From: Peterkaempfera bronchialis
Lineage (GTDB): Bacteria; Actinomycetota; Actinomycetes; Streptomycetales; Streptomycetaceae
Direction: 5' to 3'
DNA: 64,000 nt
Assembly (NCBI RefSeq): GCF_003258605.2
Contig: NZ_CP031264.1
Location: 5,208,001-5,272,000, forward strand
Part shown: positions 21,986 through 30,886 of the stretch, piece by piece
Numbering within the stretch: position 1 is the stretch's first letter
How the letters are laid out: each line of letters begins with the position of its first letter
Notes under the pieces: model-generated
What the model was told of the DNA's origin: nothing
Database searches by the model: none
The model's input: the letters and a program-made list of their open reading frames with translations, nothing else
Made by a program: the position numbers and the translations under genes

Positions 21986-23212
21986 ATGTCCCTGGACACT
22001 CCGGGATCGCAGTCCTCGCTTCACCGGGCGAACCTGGAGCGGGTGCTGCGCGCGGTCCGCATGGCGGGGTCGCTGACCCAGGCGGAGATCGCCCGCTCCA
22101 CCGGGCTCTCCGCCGCGACGGTGTCCAACATCGTCCGCGAGCTCAAGGAGAGCGGCACGGTGGTGGTGACCCCCACCTCCTCCGGCGGCCGGCGGGCCCG
22201 CAGCGTCTCGCTCAGCGCCGACGCCGGCATCGTGGTCGGCGTCGACTTCGGCCACACCCATCTGCGGGTGGCGGTCGGCAACCTCGCCCACCGGGTGCTC
22301 GCCGAGGAGAGCGAGCCGATCGATGTGGACGCCTCCGCGGCGCAGGGCTTCGACCGGGCCGAGACCCTGGTGGAGCGGCTGCTGGCGCAGACCGGCTTCC
22401 GCTCGGACAAGGTGATCGGGGTGGGCCTGGGCGTCCCCGGTCCGATCGATGTGGAGACCGGCGCGATCGGCTCCACCGCCATCCTGCCGGGGTGGACCGG
22501 GGTGGAGCCCGGCCGGGAGCTCTCCTCCCGGCTCGGCATGCCGGTCTACGTCGACAACGACGCCAACCTGGGCGCGCTGGGCGAGCTGGTCTGGGGCGCC
22601 GGCAGGGGGCTGTCGGACCTGGCGTACATCAAGGTCGCCAGCGGCGTCGGGGCCGGTCTGGTGATCAGCGGGCAGATCTACCGGGGGCCCGGCGGCACTG
22701 CGGGCGAGATCGGGCACATCACCCTGGACGAGTCCGGTCCGGTCTGCCGCTGCGGCAACCGAGGCTGCCTGGAGACCTTTGTCGGCTCCCGCTACCTGCT
22801 CAATCTTCTGAACGCCAGCCATGGCCCCGGGCTCAGCGTGCCCCGCGTGGTACAGCTGGCGCAGCGCGGCGATCTGGGCTGCCGCCGGGTGATCGCGGAC
22901 GTCGGCCGGCAGATCGGCACCGGCGTCGCCAACCTGTGCAACCTGCTCAACCCGCGTCGGGTGATCCTCGGCGGAGACCTCGCCGAGGCCGGTGAGCTGG
23001 TACTTTCCCCGATCCGGGAGTCGGTGGCGCGCTATGCGATCCCCAGCGCCGCCCGCCAGCTCTCGGTGGTCCCGGGCACCCTGGGGGGCCGCGCCGAGGT
23101 GCTGGGCGCGCTGGCACTGGTGATGAGCGAGATGGGCGATTCAGGAGCTTTGCCCCAGTCTGAGGGGTCGGCCCAACAGCGGTCGGTTACGGCTGTGTCT
23201 TCAGGAAGATAA
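21986..23212 (+). CDS. rok7B7: ROK-family transcriptional regulator Rok7B7
   Basis: This 408-residue protein has an N-terminal winged helix (about 20-75, LTQAEIARSTGLSAATVSNIV) and a ROK sugar-kinase-like domain. The sugar-site motif EIGH (near 240) and the zinc motif CRCGNRGCLE (near 253) are intact. Position and sequence match Rok7B7 of S. coelicolor (SCO6008 from memory), described as controlling the adjacent xylose importer and influencing carbon control and antibiotic production. It lies between ngcEFG and xylFGH, so it is placed to sense sugars entering through either system. The C-terminal 35 residues are disordered. Confidence 0.87.
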   Translation: MSLDTPGSQSSLHRANLERVLRAVRMAGSLTQAEIARSTGLSAATVSNIVRELKESGTVVVTPTSSGGRRARSVSLSADAGIVVGVDFGHTHLRVAVGNLAHRVLAEESEPIDVDASAAQGFDRAETLVERLLAQTGFRSDKVIGVGLGVPGPIDVETGAIGSTAILPGWTGVEPGRELSSRLGMPVYVDNDANLGALGELVWGAGRGLSDLAYIKVASGVGAGLVISGQIYRGPGGTAGEIGHITLDESGPVCRCGNRGCLETFVGSRYLLNLLNASHGPGLSVPRVVQLAQRGDLGCRRVIADVGRQIGTGVANLCNLLNPRRVILGGDLAEAGELVLSPIRESVARYAIPSAARQLSVVPGTLGGRAEVLGALALVMSEMGDSGALPQSEGSAQQRSVTAVSSGR

Positions 23213-23267
23213 CAAAAGGGTTCGGATTCGGCGTCGTAAGAATTTACTTCTTGACGCTAACGTGACA

Positions 23268-23310
23268 GGAGGGATTGACTCCCTCCAACCTCGGCCGCAG
23301 TGTTGCGGCC
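23268..23310 (+). promoter_or_regulatory. Two inverted repeats in the xylF leader
   Basis: GGAGGGA (23268-23274), TTGAC, TCCCTCC (23280-23286) is a perfect 7-bp inverted repeat, followed by the hairpin GGCCGCA (23293-23299), GTGT, TGCGGCC (23304-23310). TTGACG at 23251-23256 is a -35 candidate. The first repeat is well placed as an operator for Rok7B7, though this is inferred. The GGGAGG ribosome site follows at about 23317. Confidence 0.5.
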
Positions 23311-23331
23311 CTGTCAGGGAGGCAACCCCCC

Positions 23332-24438
23332 ATGAACGCAATGATGCGTCGCGCCGTGATCGGCACCGCTGCTGTCTCGATGGCCCTCAGCATGGCTGCC
23401 TGTGGTTCGGCCGGTGGTGACAAGAAGGCGGACAAGCCCACTGCCGGCAGCACCACCAGCAAGAACATCGGCCTGCTGCTCCCGGAGAACTCCTCCTCCA
23501 TCCGGTACGAGTCCTTCGACAAGCCGCTCTTCACCGCCAAGGTGTCGGCGCTCTGCTCGGACTGCAAGGTCCTGTACAACAACGCGCAGGGCAACACCGC
23601 CACGCAGAAGCAGCAGTTCGACGCGCTGATCTCGCAGGGCGTGAAGGTCATCGTGCTGGACCCGCAGGACGCCAACGCGACCAAGTCGTGGGTCGAGGAG
23701 GCCGCGAAGAAGGGCGTCAAGGTCGTCGCCTACGACCGCTTCGCCGCCGGCCCGGTCGCCGCCTATGTCTCCTTCGACAACGAGAAGGTCGGCGAGCTCC
23801 AGGGCCAGGCGCTGGTCGACGCGCTGGGCGACAAGGCCAAGGACGCCAACGTTGTCATGATCAACGGCGCCGAGACCGACCCCAACGCCGGGCTGTTCAA
23901 GAAGGGCGCCCACTCGGTGCTCGACAGCAAGGTCAAGAAGGTCGTCTACGAGCAGTCCGGTGAGTGGGACCCGAAGACCGCCGGCCAGAAGATGGGTGCC
24001 GCCATCACCCAGCTCGGCAAGAAGGGCTTCCAGGCGGTCTACTCCGCCAACGACGGCATGGCCGCCGCCATCATCACCGCGCTCAAGGGCGCCGGCATCA
24101 AGGACGTCCCGGTGGGCGGCCAGGACGCCGCCTCCGACGCCATCCAGCGGATCCTCTCCGGCGACCAGGCGTACACCATCTACAAGGCGTACAAGCCGGA
24201 GGCCGAGGCAGCCGCCGAGATCGCCGTCAACCTGCTCCAGGGCAAGGACGTCAAGTCCGTCGCCACGGACACCGCCGACAGCGACACCGCCAAGGGCGTT
24301 CCGTCCATGCTGCTCCCGGCCAAGGTCGTGACCAAGGACAACGTCAAGGACACGGTCATCGCCGACGGCCTCTACAAGGTCTCGGACATCTGCACCGCCG
24401 CCTACGCCAAGGCGTGCGCGGACGCCGGCATCAGCTAG
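23332..24438 (+). CDS. xylF: Xylose-type ABC substrate-binding lipoprotein XylF
   Basis: This 368-residue protein is a periplasmic-binding-protein type I (ribose/xylose class) anchored as a lipoprotein: LSMAAC places the lipidated Cys at residue 24. The mature part follows the D-xylose-binding pattern (LLLPENSSSIRYESFDKP, QGVKVIVLDPQDANA, AYDRF, VGGQDAA). It delivers pentose to XylGH. The ATG at 23332 is supported by GGGAGG and by the lipobox position. A strong hairpin after the stop probably limits read-through so that the binding protein is made in excess over the transporter subunits. Confidence 0.9.
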   Translation: MNAMMRRAVIGTAAVSMALSMAACGSAGGDKKADKPTAGSTTSKNIGLLLPENSSSIRYESFDKPLFTAKVSALCSDCKVLYNNAQGNTATQKQQFDALISQGVKVIVLDPQDANATKSWVEEAAKKGVKVVAYDRFAAGPVAAYVSFDNEKVGELQGQALVDALGDKAKDANVVMINGAETDPNAGLFKKGAHSVLDSKVKKVVYEQSGEWDPKTAGQKMGAAITQLGKKGFQAVYSANDGMAAAIITALKGAGIKDVPVGGQDAASDAIQRILSGDQAYTIYKAYKPEAEAAAEIAVNLLQGKDVKSVATDTADSDTAKGVPSMLLPAKVVTKDNVKDTVIADGLYKVSDICTAAYAKACADAGIS

Positions 24439-24520
24439 GACCACATGGCGACCGGCGACCACCGGTAGCGATCGGTAGAACGGCCGGACGGCCCCCCGGA
24501 CAGACGGCTCCCCGGACAGA

Positions 24521-24551
24521 CGGTGCTCCCCGCCTCAGGCGGGGAGCACCG
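24521..24551 (+). terminator. 14-bp hairpin between xylF and xylG
   Basis: CGGTGCTCCCCGCC (24521-24534), TCA, GGCGGGGAGCACCG (24538-24551) is a perfect 14-bp stem with a 3-nt loop inside the 251-bp xylF-xylG gap. It most likely acts as a partial terminator or 3' stabiliser. Confidence 0.75.
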
Positions 24552-24689
24552 GTCCCGTCCGCGTGCGCGCTTCGCGGCGTGCCCCCGCATGTGTTGTATG
24601 TGTTGCACAACCCTCCGCGCCGGGGACGGCGCGGCATCCCGCTCCATCGGTCCGTACCCCCGGACGAGCGGAAGAAGGAGATGGTTCAC

Positions 24690-25469
24690 GTGACAGGCGC
24701 ACCCGTACTGGCGTTGCGCGGGGTCTCCAAGCGGTTCGGTGCCGTCCAGGCGCTCACCGACGTCCATCTGGAGGTCCACGCCGGAGAGGTGGTCGCCCTG
24801 GTCGGCGACAACGGCGCCGGCAAGTCCACCCTGGTCAAGACGATCGCAGGCGTGCACCCCATCGACGAGGGCGTCATCGAGTGGGACGGCAGGCCGGTCC
24901 AGATCGGCCGCCCGCAGGACGCCCAGAGCCTCGGTGTGGCCACCGTCTACCAGGACCTGGCGCTCTGCGACAACCTCGATGTGGTCGCCAACCTCTTCCT
25001 CGGCCGCGAGATCCTGCGCGGCGGCCTGCTGGACGAGGTCGCCATGGAGAAGCGCGCCCAGGAGCTGCTCGACACCCTGTCGATCCGCATCCCCAGCGTG
25101 CGCATCCCGGTCGCCTCCCTCTCCGGCGGCCAGCGCCAGGTGGTCGCCATCGCCCGCGCCCTGGTCGGCGACCCCAGGGTCGTGATCCTGGACGAGCCCA
25201 CCGCGGCCCTCGGCGTCGAGCAGACCGCCCAGGTCCTGGACCTGGTGGAGCGGCTGCGTGAGCGCGGCCTCGGCGTGATCCTGATCAGCCACAACATGGC
25301 CGACGTCAAGGCGGTCGCCGACACCGTCACCGTGCTGCGGCTGGGCCGCAACAACGGTGTCTTCGACGTGAAGACCACCAGCCATGAGGAGATCATCTCC
25401 GCCATCACCGGCGCCACGGAGAATGCCGTGACCCGGCGTCAGGCCCGCATCGCGGAGGGACAGCAGTGA
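24690..25469 (+). CDS. xylG: Xylose-type ABC ATPase XylG (single domain)
   Basis: This 259-residue ATPase has Walker A GDNGAGKS near residue 42, the ABC signature LSGGQRQ near 144 and Walker B VVILDEPTA near 165. It is half the size of E. coli XylG/RbsA, which carry two fused ATPase domains, so it should act as a homodimer. The GTG at 24690 is preferred because AAGGAG at 24675-24680 touches the alternative ATG at 24681 directly, while it is 9 nt from the GTG. The stop overlaps the xylH start. Confidence 0.88.
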   Translation: MTGAPVLALRGVSKRFGAVQALTDVHLEVHAGEVVALVGDNGAGKSTLVKTIAGVHPIDEGVIEWDGRPVQIGRPQDAQSLGVATVYQDLALCDNLDVVANLFLGREILRGGLLDEVAMEKRAQELLDTLSIRIPSVRIPVASLSGGQRQVVAIARALVGDPRVVILDEPTAALGVEQTAQVLDLVERLRERGLGVILISHNMADVKAVADTVTVLRLGRNNGVFDVKTTSHEEIISAITGATENAVTRRQARIAEGQQ

Positions 25470-26833
25470 GCAGCAACCCGACCGACGTCTCCAAGGGAGG
25501 CGGCGAGGGCCCGATCGAGCCCACCGCCACCGACACCCCCGCCGCCGACACCGCCACGGCAGCCGACACCCCCACGGCCGACACCGCCACGGCCGTCGCG
25601 ACCCCCGCCCCGGTGCGCGCCGTCGACCCCCGGCTGCTGGTCCGCGAGGAGGGCTTCAAGGGCTACGTCGACGAGTTCCAGCGGAAGCTGCGCAGCGGTG
25701 ACCTCGGGTCCATCCCGGTCATCCTCGGCCTCATCCTGATCTGGGGCATCTTCCAGGGCGTCACCGGGACCTTCCTCAACTCGGACAACCTCTCCAACAT
25801 CACGCTCTACATCGCCGGCCCCGGCCTGATGGCCGTCGGCATCGTCTTCGTCCTGCTGCTCGGCGAGATCGACCTCTCGGTGGGCTCGGTGGCGGGCACC
25901 ACCGCCGCGATCTCCCTGGTGCTCTCCACCCAGCACGGCGTCAACGAGTGGCTGGCCGTGCTCATCGCCATCGCCGCCGCCGTCGTCATCGGCGCCATCC
26001 ACGGCTTCTTCTTCGCCAAGGTCGGCGTCCCCGCGTTTGTGGTCACCCTGGCGGGTCTGCTCGGCTGGAGCGGTCTCCAGCAGTGGGTGCTCGGCCAGAC
26101 CGGCACCATCAACAACCCGCCGGACGGCCTCATCGTCCACCTGGACAACTACTTCTTCAGCGATGTGGCCGCCGCCTACGGCCTGGCCCTGGTCGGCGTG
26201 CTGATCTACCTCGGCGGCGCGCTGCTGGACGCCAAGCGCCGCCGGGACGCCGCGCTGCCCTCCCGCCCGGTGAGCGAGATCGCCGTACGCACCGCGGTGC
26301 TGGCCGTGATCGCCTTCGCCGCCGCGTACACCCTCAACCAGGACCGGGGCCTGCCGCTCGCCCTGGTGGTCTTCCTCGGCCTCGTGGTGATCACCGACTG
26401 GGTGCTGCGCCGCACCTCCTACGGCCGCCAGATCTTCGCGGTCGGCGGCAGCGTCGAGGCGGCCCGCCGCGCCGGTATCAACGTGGCCTGGATCCGGATC
26501 TCGGTCTTTATGATCTCGGCCGGCATGGCGGCGCTGGGCGGCCTCTTCATCGCCTCCCAGTCCGGCGCCGCCGACAAGGCGCTGGGCAGCGGCAATGTGC
26601 TGATGAACGCCATCGCCGCAGCCGTGATCGGCGGCACCAGCCTCTTCGGCGGCCGGGGCAAGACCTGGTCGGCGCTGCTGGGCATCCTGGTCATCCAGTC
26701 GATCGTCCAGGGCCTCAACCTCAAGGGCATCGACACCTCCATCCAGTACATGATCACCGGCGCGGTGCTGCTCGGCGCGGTCGTCCTGGACTCGGTCTCC
26801 CGGCGCACCCAGAAGGCGTCCGGCCGAGGCTGA
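25466..26833 (+). CDS. xylH: Xylose-type ABC permease XylH
   Basis: This 455-residue membrane protein belongs to the BPD_transp_2 permeases used with ribose/xylose importers, with about ten or more transmembrane segments and the motifs LLLGEIDLSVGS and AVIGGTSLFGGRG. The first 55 residues are a low-complexity Ala/Thr/Asp/Pro extension, made of repeated ADTPT/ADTAT blocks, not needed for transport. The GTG start overlaps the xylG stop (GTGA), so the two are translationally coupled. Confidence 0.9.
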   Translation: MSSNPTDVSKGGGEGPIEPTATDTPAADTATAADTPTADTATAVATPAPVRAVDPRLLVREEGFKGYVDEFQRKLRSGDLGSIPVILGLILIWGIFQGVTGTFLNSDNLSNITLYIAGPGLMAVGIVFVLLLGEIDLSVGSVAGTTAAISLVLSTQHGVNEWLAVLIAIAAAVVIGAIHGFFFAKVGVPAFVVTLAGLLGWSGLQQWVLGQTGTINNPPDGLIVHLDNYFFSDVAAAYGLALVGVLIYLGGALLDAKRRRDAALPSRPVSEIAVRTAVLAVIAFAAAYTLNQDRGLPLALVVFLGLVVITDWVLRRTSYGRQIFAVGGSVEAARRAGINVAWIRISVFMISAGMAALGGLFIASQSGAADKALGSGNVLMNAIAAAVIGGTSLFGGRGKTWSALLGILVIQSIVQGLNLKGIDTSIQYMITGAVLLGAVVLDSVSRRTQKASGRG

Positions 26834-27167
26834 CCCGCCCCCGCTTCCATCGGCCAGCCGGTCCGGGGGGCATGTCTGAGGGGGACGTGCGCCACGGACG
26901 GCCGGTGGACCGCCTCGCACGCCGGAGGGCACGCGAGAGCGGCAGGCCCGGCACCCAAGCCGCTCGGGTGCCGGGCCTTCGCCATGCCCGAGCAGGCCCG
27001 GACCCGGACGCGCCCGCGCCTCCGGACGCACGGGGCGTCCCCCGCCCGGAGGGCGGACATTAGACTCAACGGGCCGGGACGACCCGGTGCCGCCGGCGCC
27101 TCACCCGGCGGGGGGAAGCCGCACACGCTGCGGACAAGCCCGCAGACCTGCGAAGAAGGAGGAACGG
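26834..27167 (+). other. xylH-dxs intergenic region with terminator
   Basis: This 334-bp gap holds a perfect 13-bp hairpin, AGGCCCGGCACCC (26944-26956) with GGGTGCCGGGCCT (26966-26978), followed by TTC, which is a convincing terminator for xylFGH. The sequence TAGACT at 27061-27066 is a candidate -10 for dxs about 100 nt before its start. I see no small gene in the gap. Confidence 0.65.
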
Positions 27168-29108
27168 GTGGCCCTGCTGACCCGCATTCGGGGACCGCGT
27201 GATCTGGACCGGCTCACCCCCGCACAGCTCGCGGATCTGGCCGAGGAGATCCGGGAGTTCCTGGTCGACGCGGTCTCGCGGACGGGCGGTCACCTCGGGC
27301 CCAACCTCGGTGTGGTGGAGCTCACCATCGCCCTGCACCGGGTCTTCGACTCGCCGCGCGACCGCATCCTCTTCGACACCGGCCACCAGTCCTACGTCCA
27401 CAAGCTGCTCACCGGCCGTCAGGACTTCTCCCGGCTGCGGGTCAAGGGCGGGCTGTCCGGCTACCCCTCGCGGGCCGAGTCCGAGCACGATGTGATCGAG
27501 AACTCGCACGCCTCCACCGTGCTCGGCTACGCCGACGGCCTCGCCAAGGCCAACCAGCTCAAGGGCCACCGCGACCGCCCGGTGGTCGCCGTCATCGGCG
27601 ACGGCGCGCTGACCGGCGGCATGGCCTGGGAGGCGCTCAACAACATCGCCGAGGCCCACGACCGCCCGCTGGTCATCGTGGTCAACGACAATGAGCGCTC
27701 CTACTCGCCCACCATCGGCGGCCTCGCCAACCACCTGGCCACCCTGCGCACCACCCAGGGGTACGAGCGCTTCCTCGCCTGGGGCAAGGACGCCCTTCAG
27801 CGCACCCCGGTGGTCGGCCAGCAGCTCTTCGAGACCCTGCACGGCGCCAAGAAGGGCCTCAAGGACTTCATCGCCCCGCAGGGCATGTTCGAGGACCTGG
27901 GCCTGAAGTACATCGGCCCCATCGACGGGCATGACATCACCGCGCTGGAGTCCGCGCTGGGCCGCGCCCGGGGCTTCGGCGGCCCGGTCATCGTGCACTG
28001 CCTCACCGAGAAGGGCCGGGGCTACCGCCCCGCCGAGCAGAACGACGAGGACCGCTTCCACGCGGTCAACGTCATCCACCCCGACACCGGGCTGCCGGTG
28101 AAGACCGCCGGCAAGGACTGGACCTCCGTCTTCGGCGAGGAGATGGTCGCCCTCGGCCGCGAGCGCCGGGACCTGGTGGCGATCACCGCCGCCATGCTCC
28201 ACCCGGTCGGCCTGGCCCCCTTCGCCAAGCAGTTCCCGGACCGGGTCTTCGACGTGGGCATCGCCGAGCAGCATGCCGCGGTCTCCGCCGCCGGTCTGGC
28301 CACCGGCGGGCTGCACCCGGTGGTCGCGGTCTACGCCACCTTCCTCAACCGGGCGTTCGACCAGGTCCTGATGGATGTGGCGCTGCACCGGCTGGGCGTC
28401 ACCTTCGTGCTGGACCGGGCCGGCGTCACCGGCACCGACGGCGCCAGCCACAACGGCATGTGGGACATGTCCATCCTCCAGGTCGTCCCCGGGCTGCGGC
28501 TCGCCGCCCCGCGCGACGCCGACCAACTGCGTGCCCAGCTCCGCGAGGCCGTCGCCGTCGACGACGCGCCCACCGTGGTCCGCTACTCCAAGGGCACCGT
28601 CGGCCCCGCCGTCCCCTCGCTGGGCCGGATCGGCGGGATGGACGTCCTGCGCGGCAACCCCGCGCCGGTGGTCGACCCGGTGCCGTCCGACGAGGGCTCC
28701 GGCGGCATCGTCCGCGCCGACGTACTGCTGGTCTCGGTCGGCGCCATGGCCGGCACCTGCCTGGAGGCCGCCGACCTGCTCGCCGCCCAGGGCATCACCT
28801 CCACCGTGGTCGACCCCCGCTGGGTCAAGCCGGTCGACCCCCAGCTGCCCGGCCTCGCCGCCGAGCACCGTGTGGTGGTCACGGTGGAGGACAACGGCCG
28901 CGTCGGCGGCGTGGGTGCCGCCGTCTCCCAGGCGCTGCGCGACGCCGCTGTGGATGTGCCGCTGCGCGACTTCGGCATCCCGCAGCGCTTCCTCGACCAC
29001 GCCAAGCGCGAGGAGATCCTGGCCGAGATCGGCCTCACCGGGCCGGACATCGCCCGTCAGGTGACCGCGCTGGTGGCCAGGCTGGACGCGGAGCCGGTCG
29101 ACGCCTGA
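27168..29108 (+). CDS. dxs: 1-deoxy-D-xylulose-5-phosphate synthase
   Basis: This 646-residue thiamine-diphosphate enzyme condenses pyruvate with glyceraldehyde 3-phosphate, the first step of the MEP isoprenoid pathway. The ThDP/metal motif GDGALTGG near residue 144 with NN(I)AEAH, the catalytic region GIAEQHA near 365, and the C-terminal transketolase domain are all present. AAGGAGG at 27156-27162 sets the GTG start. Streptomyces often has two Dxs copies. Position suggests the one near the xyl cluster. A 16-bp hairpin follows the gene. Confidence 0.95.
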   Translation: MALLTRIRGPRDLDRLTPAQLADLAEEIREFLVDAVSRTGGHLGPNLGVVELTIALHRVFDSPRDRILFDTGHQSYVHKLLTGRQDFSRLRVKGGLSGYPSRAESEHDVIENSHASTVLGYADGLAKANQLKGHRDRPVVAVIGDGALTGGMAWEALNNIAEAHDRPLVIVVNDNERSYSPTIGGLANHLATLRTTQGYERFLAWGKDALQRTPVVGQQLFETLHGAKKGLKDFIAPQGMFEDLGLKYIGPIDGHDITALESALGRARGFGGPVIVHCLTEKGRGYRPAEQNDEDRFHAVNVIHPDTGLPVKTAGKDWTSVFGEEMVALGRERRDLVAITAAMLHPVGLAPFAKQFPDRVFDVGIAEQHAAVSAAGLATGGLHPVVAVYATFLNRAFDQVLMDVALHRLGVTFVLDRAGVTGTDGASHNGMWDMSILQVVPGLRLAAPRDADQLRAQLREAVAVDDAPTVVRYSKGTVGPAVPSLGRIGGMDVLRGNPAPVVDPVPSDEGSGGIVRADVLLVSVGAMAGTCLEAADLLAAQGITSTVVDPRWVKPVDPQLPGLAAEHRVVVTVEDNGRVGGVGAAVSQALRDAAVDVPLRDFGIPQRFLDHAKREEILAEIGLTGPDIARQVTALVARLDAEPVDA

Positions 29109-29138
29109 CCGCCGGGACCGCCCAGAGCGGGAGTCGCC

Positions 29139-29175
29139 AGCGGGGGCCGGGAGCAGATCGCTCCCGGCCCCCGCT
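29139..29175 (+). terminator. 16-bp hairpin terminator after dxs
   Basis: AGCGGGGGCCGGGAGC (29139-29154) pairs perfectly with GCTCCCGGCCCCCGCT (29160-29175) across a 5-nt loop, 31 nt after the dxs stop. Confidence 0.8.
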
Positions 29176-29264
29176 GTGCGCCGGGGTGAAGCGGTAAGGG
29201 CCCGGCCATGGAATCACCCGGTCCGGGTATCCGCCTGGGGCGGACTTTCCTCGGGAGGCGTTCC

Positions 29265-30818
29265 ATGGCCACAGCGTCCAGTCCCACCGGCGACGGCAGC
29301 AGCCGGAACACCCCGCCGCGCGGACTGCTGCGCACCAAGCCGGTCGAGCAGTCCATCGCCGACACCGAGGAGCCCGAACACGCGCTCCGCAAGTCGCTCT
29401 CCGCCCTGGACCTGGTGGTCTTCGGCGTCGGTGTGGTCATCGGCACCGGCATCTTCGTCCTCACCGGCACCGCCGCCAAGGACTACGCGGGACCGGCAGT
29501 GGCGCTCTCCTTCGCCGCAGCGGGCATCGTCTGCGCGCTGGCCGCCCTCTGCTACGCGGAGTTCGCCTCCACCGTCCCGGTGGCCGGCTCCGCCTACACC
29601 TTCTCGTACGCCTCCATCGGTGAACTCCCGGCCTGGATCATCGGCTGGGACCTCATCCTGGAACTCGCGCTGGGCGCCGCAGTGGTCTCCGTCGGCTGGT
29701 CCGGCTATGTGCAGTCGCTGCTGAACAGCGCCGGAGTCACGCTGCCCGCCGCCATCGGCGGCGGGGGCTCCGACGGGTCCTGGGGCTTCAACCTGCCCGC
29801 CGCCCTGCTGGTGCTGGTGCTCACCGGGGTTCTGATGGCGGGGATGAAGCTCTCGGCCCGGGTCACCTCGATCATCGTGGGCATCAAGGTGGCCGTGGTG
29901 CTGCTGGTCATCGTGGCCGGTGCCTTCTTCATCAACGGCGCCAACTACCACCCCTTCATCCCGCCGTCCCAGCACACCCCCGGGAAGTCCGGCGGGACCA
30001 CCCCGCTGGTGCAGGCGCTCTTCGGCTTCACCCCCTCCACCTTCGGCGTGATGGGCATCTTCACCGCCGCCGCCGTGGTCTTCTTCGCCTTCATCGGCTT
30101 CGACATCGTGGCCACCGCCGCCGAGGAGACCCGCAACCCGCAGCGCGACCTGCCGCGCGGCATCCTGGGCTCGCTGGCCATCTGCACCGTGCTCTACATG
30201 CTGGTCTCGGTGGTGGTCACCGGCATGCAGCACTACACCAGCCTCTCCACCGACGCCCCGCTCGCGGACGCCTTCAAGGCGGTGGGCCAACCCGTCTTCG
30301 CCGATCTGATCAGCGTCGGCGCGGTGGCCGGCCTCACCTCGGTCACCATGATCCTGCTGCTCGGCCAGAGCCGGGTCTTCTTCGCCATGAGCCGCGACGG
30401 GCTGCTGCCCCGCACCTTCGCCGACATCCACCCGCGCTTCGGCACCCCGTGGAAGACCACCCTGCTGCTGGGCGCCGTGGTCGCCGCCGTGGCCGGGGTC
30501 ATCCCGCTGCGGGAACTCTCCGAGCTGGTGAACATCGGCACCCTCTTCGCCTTTGTGGTCGTCTCGGTCGGCGTGGTGGTCCTCCGCCGCACCCGCCCCG
30601 ACCTGCCCCGCTCCTTCCGTACCCCGGCGGTGCCGCTGGTGCCGGTCCTCTCGGTGCTCGCCTGCGTCTGGCTGATGATCAACCTGCCGCTCGCCACCTG
30701 GTGGCGGTTCGGCATCTGGATGGTCCTCGGCATCGTCCTCTACGCCGGCTACGGCCGCTCCCACAGCCGCCTCGGCCGGACCACCGACGCACTCGGGCCC
30801 CGGTCCGGCCGGGAGTGA
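29265..30818 (+). CDS. APC-family amino acid permease
   Basis: This 517-residue transporter of the cationic-amino-acid/APC superfamily has about 12 transmembrane segments after a 45-residue cytoplasmic N-terminus. GVGVVIGTGIFVLTG near residue 55 is the helix I substrate-site motif, and FIGFDIVATAAEE near 278 marks helix VI. The ATG at 29265 has GGGAGG at 29253-29258; an upstream in-frame ATG at 29208 lacks such support. The substrate is unknown. The gene stands alone after the dxs terminator. Confidence 0.87.
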   Translation: MATASSPTGDGSSRNTPPRGLLRTKPVEQSIADTEEPEHALRKSLSALDLVVFGVGVVIGTGIFVLTGTAAKDYAGPAVALSFAAAGIVCALAALCYAEFASTVPVAGSAYTFSYASIGELPAWIIGWDLILELALGAAVVSVGWSGYVQSLLNSAGVTLPAAIGGGGSDGSWGFNLPAALLVLVLTGVLMAGMKLSARVTSIIVGIKVAVVLLVIVAGAFFINGANYHPFIPPSQHTPGKSGGTTPLVQALFGFTPSTFGVMGIFTAAAVVFFAFIGFDIVATAAEETRNPQRDLPRGILGSLAICTVLYMLVSVVVTGMQHYTSLSTDAPLADAFKAVGQPVFADLISVGAVAGLTSVTMILLLGQSRVFFAMSRDGLLPRTFADIHPRFGTPWKTTLLLGAVVAAVAGVIPLRELSELVNIGTLFAFVVVSVGVVVLRRTRPDLPRSFRTPAVPLVPVLSVLACVWLMINLPLATWWRFGIWMVLGIVLYAGYGRSHSRLGRTTDALGPRSGRE

Positions 30819-30886
30819 CCGACGCCGCTTTTCCCGCCTGTGGACAGGCCCACGCAGGGCCGCTCGTCCCCGGTAGGTTGTCCCTC

